Origin: Alcanivoracaceae bacterium
Lineage (GTDB): Bacteria > Pseudomonadota > Gammaproteobacteria > Xanthomonadales > Marinicellaceae
Assembly: GCA_016744455.1 (NCBI GenBank)
Contig: JADGEI010000027.1
Location: 1-40,362 of the forward strand
Length of the DNA stretch: 40,362 nucleotides
Reading direction: 5' to 3'
Below, in pieces: positions 34,097 through 40,362 of the stretch; position 1 is the first letter of the stretch; the number at the start of each line of letters is the position of its first letter. The notes under the pieces are model-generated. The model was not told the origin of the DNA. It made no database searches and was given only the letters and a program-made list of their open reading frames with translations. Position numbers and translations under genes: made by a program.

Positions 34097-34122
34097 TAGA
34101 GTCAATCTTATGATTGACTCTA
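34097..34122. terminator. Hairpin between convergent cyclophilin and receptor genes
   Basis: Perfect 11-bp stem TAGAGTCAATC (34097-34107) and GATTGACTCTA (34112-34122) with TTAT loop, between the two convergent stops. No long T tract follows on either strand, so it is a candidate rather than a typical intrinsic terminator. Confidence 0.55.
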
Positions 34123-34161
34123 TTAGCACTTCATTTCTAGTGGGGGTTTATATATTTTACT

Positions 34162-36018
34162 TTATTGCTGCCATTCAATTGTTAAATAACCTGAAGCACC
34201 TGCAGTATTATAACCATTGATAATTTGGTATTCTTCATCAGCTATATTTTCTAATTTTGCAGAAATTTTCCAGTGACTATTTATTTTGTAGGCCGCACGT
34301 AAATCAATAACAGTATAACCCTCTAAATCAACCCCAAAATCAGGATTTTCAGAAGCATAACGAATGCTAGAGCCAAAGGAAAATTGTTGAAAGAACTTAT
34401 CAATACTTAAGTTAACTTTATTATCAGGGCGGCGTAATAAAGGAGTATTTGACTGGTCGTTATTGGCATCTTGAAAAGTGCCATTTGCATTAAAATTTAA
34501 GTTGTTATACCTATAGTTATAAGCAACTTCGATTCCTTTAATTGTAGCTTCGTTAACATTGAACGGTTTGAATGTGTGGCCTTGAAAATCTATGAGGTTA
34601 TCGATTTCATAATAAAATGCATTAATTGCCAGTCTGTGATTATCCGCCAAATTAAATTTTAATCCAAGTTCATAATTGGTAGATTCTTCAGGTTTAAGTT
34701 CAGAGTTTCCTTCGATTGAGAAGAAGTTGATAAATTGACCAGCGTCAGGAGAAAAAACAATGGAATTAAAAACTGGCGAAAAAAGCTCGTCAAGTGAAGG
34801 AGCATGAAAAGCTGATCCTGCTGATAAGTTAACTCTAATCGTGTTGGTAATTTGATAAGCCCAACCTGCATCTGTAGAGAAATTGTTACCGTAGACACTG
34901 TTGTTATCATATCGGCCACTTAAGGAGATAATGTTTTTATTAATATCACTCTGCCAACTAGCAAAAATAGCTCGGTTATTTCTACTGTCATTGTAGTTTA
35001 ATTGATTAACAACTGAGTGATTATACTCAGAATTTTCATTTCTATAGCTAAGACCCAAACCTATGTGGTTGTTTTTAATACTTTTGTTTAATAGTAAATC
35101 AAAGTTTAGACGATCAGAATTAAAATCATTAGAAAAAACCTTAGTTACATTTGTATTATTGTTATTACTTATAGCAACTTCAGAATCCCATGCGTTAAAT
35201 AACTGCCCATTCCAAGAAAGTTTAATTATCCTCTCAGATGTCATTGAATTACCACGATTGAGAAAAGAATCAAAATCAATATCTGCCTTAGTATTAAAAT
35301 AATTAAGAGAAAGTTTGCTATCAACAAATTGGTGACTTGCACTAATAGTTAAATTTTGGTTTTCATAGCCATCATTGTCTGGATTAAAACCAAATAAATT
35401 ATTTTCGTTTGTGGCTGAAAAACCATCGGTTTGTTGATGACCAAGAACAATGCTGTATTGGTTGTTTTCAGTTGAACCTCCAAAGCCTGCATCAAAACTA
35501 TGTGTTTCATAAGAGCCGGTTGTATAACGTGCATATAACTTGTCTTGTTTTCTTGTTATAATATTAATAACACCACCAATCGCATCAGAACCGTAATAGC
35601 TTACACGTGACCCTCTCACGATTTCAATTCTTTCAATTTGTGATACAGGTAAATTTTCCCAGGCAAAACTTCCAGTAAATGATGAGGCAGCACGCACACC
35701 ATCTATTAATATTAGCGTATGATTAGAATTAGTTCCACGAACAAAAACACTGGTTTGGGAACCGTTTCCGCCTGTTCTTGCAACGTCTATACCTTGCTGC
35801 AATGATAGGATGTCTAGGATATTCAAGGCCTGTAAATTAAGAATATCTTCACGTTCAATGATTGAAATAGACGGAATAATATCATCTTTTGATTGTTGAT
35901 AGCGCGAAGCTGTAACGATAGTTGTTTCTTGTTGGTAGTTTTCTTTACTCTCATCAGCATACGAGCATAAAGTGAATAAAGTAGATGCCACTAAAGGCAC
36001 TAGGTTTTGTTTTTTCAT
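34162..36018 (-). CDS. btuB: TonB-dependent vitamin B12 receptor, BtuB-like
   Basis: A 618-residue outer-membrane receptor. Signal peptide ending S-Y-A (about residue 21), TonB box E-T-T-I-V-T-A-S at about 31-38, plug domain with S-V-F-V-R-G-T, L-I-L-I-D-G-V-R, I-E-R-I-E-I-V-R-G and S-D-A-I-G-G-V-I-N-I-I, then a 22-strand-type barrel with E-L-K-P-E-E-S and a C-terminal I-E-W-Q-Q. BtuB homologues take up cobalamin using TonB energy; the cobalamin riboswitch just upstream makes this assignment firm. ATG 36018, preceded by GGAGA, is preferred over 36030. No BtuCDF or TonB genes are in view. Confidence 0.9.
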   Translation of the reverse strand: MKKQNLVPLVASTLFTLCSYADESKENYQQETTIVTASRYQQSKDDIIPSISIIEREDILNLQALNILDILSLQQGIDVARTGGNGSQTSVFVRGTNSNHTLILIDGVRAASSFTGSFAWENLPVSQIERIEIVRGSRVSYYGSDAIGGVINIITRKQDKLYARYTTGSYETHSFDAGFGGSTENNQYSIVLGHQQTDGFSATNENNLFGFNPDNDGYENQNLTISASHQFVDSKLSLNYFNTKADIDFDSFLNRGNSMTSERIIKLSWNGQLFNAWDSEVAISNNNNTNVTKVFSNDFNSDRLNFDLLLNKSIKNNHIGLGLSYRNENSEYNHSVVNQLNYNDSRNNRAIFASWQSDINKNIISLSGRYDNNSVYGNNFSTDAGWAYQITNTIRVNLSAGSAFHAPSLDELFSPVFNSIVFSPDAGQFINFFSIEGNSELKPEESTNYELGLKFNLADNHRLAINAFYYEIDNLIDFQGHTFKPFNVNEATIKGIEVAYNYRYNNLNFNANGTFQDANNDQSNTPLLRRPDNKVNLSIDKFFQQFSFGSSIRYASENPDFGVDLEGYTVIDLRAAYKINSHWKISAKLENIADEEYQIINGYNTAGASGYLTIEWQQ

Positions 36019-36061
36019 TTTTTTCTCCATCGCCCACCGCGATTGTTTTATTTAAGATAAA

Positions 36062-36218
36062 AATAGGCAGGTCTCCGGACTTATAAAATTGCATTTAACC
36101 CTTCCCAGATGTTTAATCTAGTGGTTATGTTAAATGTATAATTAATTACCGTTACGGGGGTAGTTCTGGATTTTAACCAGATTCCCTTTTCACCGAAAAT
36201 TATTTTCGACACCTATTT
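36062..36218 (-). promoter_or_regulatory. Cobalamin riboswitch upstream of btuB
   Basis: On the minus strand the conserved blocks occur in order: AAATAGG (36218-36212), GGTGAAAAGGGAA (36192-36180), the CCCCCGTAACGGTAA core block, AAGTCCGGAGACCTGCC, and CCTATTT (36068-36062), which pairs with the first block as P1. It is an adenosylcobalamin-type aptamer. Only about 44 bases lie between P1 and the receptor ATG and no hairpin-plus-T-tract is visible there, so control by hiding the ribosome-binding site is more likely than termination. Confidence 0.9.
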
Positions 36219-36363
36219 AATTAGTAGCTAAATAGTTTGTATTAGCTTGTGGTTATTGTAATTTAAGATAATAATTACAACAATAAAATGCCTAAAATAG
36301 ACAATAAACAATGCATTTTATGGCATTTACTGTGACATTCTATGGTTTTTCTAGCAAAATCAG

Positions 36364-36369
36364 TATAAT
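36364..36369 (+). promoter_or_regulatory. Candidate -10 box of the ppa promoter
   Basis: Perfect TATAAT 30 bp before the ppa ATG; no convincing -35 at 16-18 bp upstream. Confidence 0.35.
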
Positions 36370-36399
36370 CCCCGCCTTATTTATTTAAAGAGACTTATT

Positions 36400-36948
36400 A
36401 TGGGTTTAAGACATGTAACTGTAGGGAATGATGCACCAAATGATATCAATGTAGTGATTGAAATTCCTTTAAACGGTGAGGCTGTTAAATATGAAGTAGA
36501 CAAAGACTCTGGTTTGATTTTTGTTGACCGAGTATTGAATACTTCAATGCGTTATCCGTGTAACTATGGTTTTGTCCCACATACGCTTTGTGGTGACGGT
36601 GATCCTGTCGATGTATTGGTCATCATGCCAACACCGTTATTACCTGGTTCTGTTATTCAGTGTCGCCCAGTTGGAGTGTTAAAAATGACAGATGAAGCTG
36701 GTGAAGATGCAAAAATAGTAGCAGTGCCTGTTGGTAAAATAACCAATTTATATCATGATATTGAATCAGTTAGAGACTTACCAAGTTTTATTACTGATCA
36801 AATATCCCATTTCTTCGAGCACTACAAAGATTTAGAAAAAGGAAAGTGGGTTAAAATTGAAGGATGGGGTGGACCTGATGAAGCTAAGCAAGAAATTTTA
36901 GACTCTGTTGCTTCTTTTGAAGCAAAAACAAACAAGCCAAGATTTTAA
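36400..36948 (+). CDS. ppa: Inorganic pyrophosphatase, family I
   Basis: A 182-residue soluble enzyme that hydrolyses pyrophosphate to phosphate, pulling forward biosynthetic reactions including the acs reaction. Seen: [15 protein letters not shown], the signature D-G-D-P-V-D-V-L-V (catalytic Asp residues), and W-V-K-I-E-G-W-G. Length and motifs are fully typical. AGAGA precedes the ATG. tsaB follows after four bases. Confidence 0.95.
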   Translation: MGLRHVTVGNDAPNDINVVIEIPLNGEAVKYEVDKDSGLIFVDRVLNTSMRYPCNYGFVPHTLCGDGDPVDVLVIMPTPLLPGSVIQCRPVGVLKMTDEAGEDAKIVAVPVGKITNLYHDIESVRDLPSFITDQISHFFEHYKDLEKGKWVKIEGWGGPDEAKQEILDSVASFEAKTNKPRF

Positions 36949-36952
36949 AACT

Positions 36953-37609
36953 ATGAATTTACTTGCCATTGATACTGCAACTGAATGCTGCTCAGCCGCA
37001 TTGTGGGTTGATGGCATGCTTTATCAACGTTCGGCTGTTAAGCCACGATTACATGCAGAGTTAATATTACCTTTTATTGATGAACTTTTAACACAGGCAC
37101 ATATTAAAAAGTCAAAGATTGATGGTATTATTGTTGGCCAGGGCCCAGGTGCTTTTACAGGTGTTCGTATAGGTGTTGGTGTTGTACAAGGGTTAGCTTT
37201 GGCTCTTAATATTAAAGTGGTGGCCGTTTCAAATTTGAAAACATTAGCCTATAGAGCATACAATAAGTTAAGCACTTGTGAGCGAAAAACTATTGTTGTT
37301 GCCACAGATGCACGTATGAATGAAGTTTATTCTGTACGGTATTCAATTAAAGGCAGTGTAATATCTCTCCTATCTAAGGAAAAAGTTAGCAATGCAAGTG
37401 AAGTAGATTTGACAGGTTGTGATGCATATATTGGTAGTGGGTTTCATGTCTATCCTGAACTTATTGAACATAAAAAAAAACATCCAATGATCTTTGAAAC
37501 AAATACATATTCACAGGCAAAAGACATGCTGTTGATGGTAAAGGACGATTTCATTCGCTTGAAAACAGAAGTTGAAAAAATTGAACCAGTCTACTTGCGT
37601 GAACCTTAA
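36953..37609 (+). CDS. tsaB: tRNA threonylcarbamoyladenosine biosynthesis protein TsaB
   Basis: A 218-residue protein of the ASKHA fold that, with TsaD and TsaE, makes the t6A modification at position 37 of ANN-reading tRNAs. Seen: L-L-A-I-D-T-A-T at the start, H-A-E-L-I-L-P, G-Q-G-P-G-A-F-T-G-V-R-I-G-V (the family signature) and A-T-D-A-R-M-N-E-V-Y. The frame is open 45 bases upstream inside ppa, but ATG 36953, four bases after the ppa stop, gives the normal N-terminus. It is cotranscribed with ppa. Confidence 0.95.
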   Translation: MNLLAIDTATECCSAALWVDGMLYQRSAVKPRLHAELILPFIDELLTQAHIKKSKIDGIIVGQGPGAFTGVRIGVGVVQGLALALNIKVVAVSNLKTLAYRAYNKLSTCERKTIVVATDARMNEVYSVRYSIKGSVISLLSKEKVSNASEVDLTGCDAYIGSGFHVYPELIEHKKKHPMIFETNTYSQAKDMLLMVKDDFIRLKTEVEKIEPVYLREP

Positions 37610-37612
37610 TAA

Positions 37613-39115
37613 TTAATGCAATAAATCACTTAACTGGGTGGGTTCGCCAATGTAATTCCCTTGCAAATAGTCAAACCCCATTTCAATTAGTTTATCAGCA
37701 ATTTCTTTACTTTCAACGTATTCTGCAACTGTCTTCAGTCCCATAACATGCCCGATTTTGTTGATTGATCTAACCATTTCTTCATCTATTGGATCATCTA
37801 TTATGTCACGAATAAAAACGCCATCTACTTTAAGTGTATCAACATCTAGGTTTTTTAGATAACTTAATGAGGATAAACCGCTACCAAAATCATCAAGAGA
37901 GAACCCACATCCATAGGCCTTTATTTTTTTAATAAAACTATTGGCGAGTTGAAAATTTGCAATTGCCATTGTTTCGGTTACTTCAAAATGAATTTTATGA
38001 GCTATTTTTTTGTGTTTTTTTAGTAAACTTGTAATTAAGCTAAGTATGTTGTTATCGCCTAATGATTGCCCTGATAGATTTATGGTAAAGTGAGTTCTAT
38101 CATAACAATTTTCAATGTGAGCTGAGATGCACTCAAAAGTTTTATTGATTACCCAAGAGTCAATTTTTGTAATGAGATTATAGCGTTCAGCTGGAGGCAA
38201 AAACACACCAGGAAGAATAATTTCTCCATCTATATTTAATCTTAATAAGAGCTCGTAATAAATATGGTTTATATCAGGATTGGCAGGCTTGATTGGCTGT
38301 ACGTAAAGGCAAAAAAGGTCATTTTTTAGAGCATTTGTAAGGATAGGAATCCATAACATTTCTGCATTTTGTTGCAATTGTTCATCGTCTTTATTTTGAA
38401 AAATATGAAACTGATTTCTTCCTGAGTTCTTAGCTGCGTAGCAGGCGATATCTGCATTTTTCTGTGCATCAATATATGAATGGGTGTTTTTGTCAATAAT
38501 TACAACACCTATACTAACAGTTACAGTAAATAATTTATCATCCCAAGAAAAGTGAAATTCATCAATAAGTTCCAATAAGTTGGTTGCAGTTTTTTGGACT
38601 TGTGCTTTACTGCAATTTTGTATCAAGATACCAAACTCATCACCACCAAGTCGCGCTAAAGTTTCTTGTGGGTTAAGTGCTTGTAATAATACTGTAGAAA
38701 TTTGTTTTAGCATTTCATCACCAGCTAAATGGCCGGCTGTATCGTTGACCACTTTAAACTGATCTAAATCTAGAAAAAGAAGAGCGTGAGTTTCATTAGT
38801 TTCTTGAGCTGAATTTACCACATTTTTTAATTGGTCTTTCAACTCATTACGATTATAAAGGCCTGTTAATGAGTCATGTTTTGCCAGGTAGGAGTATTTT
38901 TGTGTAGCCTCGGCTTCTTGAATGAGCTTTCTTTTGGTTTTTCTAATTTGGTCTAATAACAAGGTATTATGTTCAAAAGTTTCATTGATGTTTACTTGGT
39001 ACTTAAGGTTTTTTTTAACACGCTTTAATAAGGCTTTAGAAATTTTTTGTTGTTGATTCAGTTTATTTTGCACCTCAATAAGTTTAGATTCTAAGTTCTT
39101 TTTTGAATTAGTCAT
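37613..39115 (-). CDS. GGDEF-EAL cyclic-di-GMP enzyme with coiled-coil N-terminus
   Basis: A 500-residue protein without membrane segments. N-terminal coiled coil about 5-75, GGDEF domain with R-L-G-G-D-E-F at about 155-161 (active-site GGDEF intact), then an EAL domain. The inhibitory RxxD site is absent: the corresponding residues just upstream read N-P-Q-E. EAL catalytic positions are kept: Y-E-L-L-L-R (the ExL), I-N-L-S-G, F-E-V-T-E-T, D-D-F-G-S-G, L-K-V-D-G and A-E-Y-V-E. Both synthase and phosphodiesterase chemistry are thus possible. ATG 39115 is chosen because GGGGA precedes it; it overlaps the FIST gene stop by eight bases, so sensor and enzyme are made together. Confidence 0.9.
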   Translation of the reverse strand: MTNSKKNLESKLIEVQNKLNQQQKISKALLKRVKKNLKYQVNINETFEHNTLLLDQIRKTKRKLIQEAEATQKYSYLAKHDSLTGLYNRNELKDQLKNVVNSAQETNETHALLFLDLDQFKVVNDTAGHLAGDEMLKQISTVLLQALNPQETLARLGGDEFGILIQNCSKAQVQKTATNLLELIDEFHFSWDDKLFTVTVSIGVVIIDKNTHSYIDAQKNADIACYAAKNSGRNQFHIFQNKDDEQLQQNAEMLWIPILTNALKNDLFCLYVQPIKPANPDINHIYYELLLRLNIDGEIILPGVFLPPAERYNLITKIDSWVINKTFECISAHIENCYDRTHFTINLSGQSLGDNNILSLITSLLKKHKKIAHKIHFEVTETMAIANFQLANSFIKKIKAYGCGFSLDDFGSGLSSLSYLKNLDVDTLKVDGVFIRDIIDDPIDEEMVRSINKIGHVMGLKTVAEYVESKEIADKLIEMGFDYLQGNYIGEPTQLSDLLH

Positions 39116-40247
39116 TTTTCTTTTTCCCCACAACAATGGCGACTAATGTTTGATTAAAATGTATACCATTATACTGTTCTCCGTAACCACTAAAGCCAAT
39201 AAATTTTATCCTATTCAATAATTGTTCAATCAATTTGGTATAGCCTTTATCAATAATTTCTAATTTTCGTAAAATACAATCGCAACCGAGGGAAAAGTAG
39301 ATGTCATCATACTTTTCTTCTATGGCAAGAATTTCTTGTTCTAAACGTTCGATTAAGTTTCTTCCTTCACCAATTCTTAAGGGAAGGCCAAAATCAATCG
39401 CACAATAGAGTCGCAAACTATCATCAGGTCTAGTTTCTGCAATTGATCTGATATACCATTCATTTCCTATATTTAGCATAAATGGGTACATCGAAAAATC
39501 ATGTGAGTCCATGGTATTTTTATCTAAATTATTTATTTTGGCATACGCACTTGCTGCTGGTTCTCCATTTAACTCTTTAACTATATGGTTTTCAAAATCT
39601 ACATCAGTGGTTATGAGTTCCTTTTCTGTGGGTTCAAAATGCTGTAATTTAAAAACATCAACATCAAAAAGCGTTTCAAAGAAAATTAACGTTGAAGCAT
39701 TGGAGAAAAATTTGTGGCTATAAAATATATGTGTGTTTTTCCATTTAAGATCATCTCCAGCAGATCCTCCTATGATGTTAATGTCTCCCAAGGCCTGATT
39801 CATAAAAGATATGATCTTGTCTTCTTTTAAGGACAATCCATCCGTTAACAAAAATGCAAACATACTGTCACTAGCAAAATTATTCGACAACCTTAAATCG
39901 TGCTCAATATTTTGGGTTAATTTCATTGCTTCAGATAGATTGAACGAAGATACATCGTCAATCAAGGCAGTATGCATGGCAAAATATTTTGTATTAAATA
40001 CTATCGCAATAATACTCTTCGTGTTGTATTTCCCTAAAATTTCCCCAGAGGTCGTGCAGCCAATCACAGGGCAGTTAAAAGGTTTGTTTATAGCATTTGA
40101 TAGCTTGTCTAAATTGTAATGCGAAGAACAAAAGAAAAGGATGCCCTCAACATTAGTTATTGATATTTGTTGAGAAATATCGTTAATAGCTTTAGTTTCA
40201 TCAATTTCATTTGATTTAACAAATTGTATTGGTAATGTTTCTTTCAT
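39108..40247 (-). CDS. FIST-domain sensor protein
   Basis: A 379-residue soluble protein with FIST-N (about 30-215: F-F-C-S-S, P-V-I-G-C-T-T-S-G-E-I, I-I-G-G-S-A-G-D-D) and FIST-C (about 220-365: F-M-L-N-I-G-N-E-W-Y-I-R-S-I, G-F-S-G-Y-G-E-Q-Y-N-G). FIST proteins are small-molecule sensors, and the NosP group binds heme and nitric oxide and is encoded next to histidine kinases or cyclic-di-GMP enzymes. The eight-base overlap with the GGDEF-EAL gene makes a sensor-effector pair likely. Whether it binds heme cannot be read from sequence alone. Confidence 0.85.
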   Translation of the reverse strand: MKETLPIQFVKSNEIDETKAINDISQQISITNVEGILFFCSSHYNLDKLSNAINKPFNCPVIGCTTSGEILGKYNTKSIIAIVFNTKYFAMHTALIDDVSSFNLSEAMKLTQNIEHDLRLSNNFASDSMFAFLLTDGLSLKEDKIISFMNQALGDINIIGGSAGDDLKWKNTHIFYSHKFFSNASTLIFFETLFDVDVFKLQHFEPTEKELITTDVDFENHIVKELNGEPAASAYAKINNLDKNTMDSHDFSMYPFMLNIGNEWYIRSIAETRPDDSLRLYCAIDFGLPLRIGEGRNLIERLEQEILAIEEKYDDIYFSLGCDCILRKLEIIDKGYTKLIEQLLNRIKFIGFSGYGEQYNGIHFNQTLVAIVVGKKKND

Positions 40248-40362
40248 TGAGATTAATTATTATTATTGAGCCATATTCATAACTAATTTTTAACTCGATT
40301 GTGATTTTGACATTTTCAGCCATTAGTGATTTTTTTTCAATAATCCAGCTTTAAAAATCGTC

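Overview
The window is A+T-rich DNA packed with bacterial genes. The gene set points to a Gram-negative gammaproteobacterium, probably marine: RlpA with a SPOR domain, a TonB-dependent receptor behind a cobalamin riboswitch, DUF1302 outer-membrane and MMPL/RND proteins, RmuC, TsaB, GGDEF-EAL and an IPTL-CTERM-like protein. A Marinicella-like lineage would fit, but that is inference without a database search. No tRNA, rRNA, CRISPR array, insertion sequence or phage gene was seen, so this looks like ordinary chromosome with some accessory and decaying genes.

Layout. 1-314: a CZB-domain protein on the minus strand, cut by the window edge. 444-4813 (plus): rlpA, an asparagine-synthetase-like protein lacking the glutaminase cysteine, and a large secreted protein of unknown function, closed by a good terminator. 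4938-9156 (plus): acetyl-CoA synthetase, two small proteins, a single-domain CbiX-type chelatase and an ArgO/LysE exporter. 9185-14889 (minus): a seven-repeat beta-propeller lipoprotein, a DUF924 protein, a glutamate-synthase-like FMN protein whose double-CDGSH N-terminus is cut by an in-frame TAA, a metallo-beta-lactamase pseudogene, and an amidohydrolase. 15176-18561: an unknown two-repeat protein, a membrane AraC regulator, a Nudix hydrolase and a GNAT acetyltransferase. 18674-20251 (plus): an exported DUF3179 protein and an exported peroxiredoxin-like protein.

20496-26788 (minus) is the most coherent unit: marR, then an RND/MMPL transporter fused to a LolA-like domain, a DUF1302 outer-membrane protein, a glutathione-S-transferase-like protein and a small membrane protein. 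Three related palindromes, one a perfect 36-bp palindrome, sit before marR and before the transporter. The likely model is a MarR-repressed envelope export and detoxification operon. An ABC transporter pair lies upstream.

28774-34083 holds a very low-complexity Tyr/Asn then Arg/Ser-rich lipoprotein, rmuC, an exported propeller-like protein with a variant IPTL-CTERM tail, an NTF2-like protein and an exported cyclophilin. 34162-36218 (minus) is a BtuB-like receptor with its cobalamin riboswitch. ppa and tsaB follow on the plus strand. The window ends with a FIST-domain sensor translationally overlapped with a GGDEF-EAL enzyme (minus), a probable ligand-to-cyclic-di-GMP module.

The points most worth following are the TAA-split CDGSH/glutamate-synthase gene, the MarR palindrome array with its apparently leaderless marR transcript, the RND-LolA fusion operon, and the FIST/GGDEF-EAL pair.
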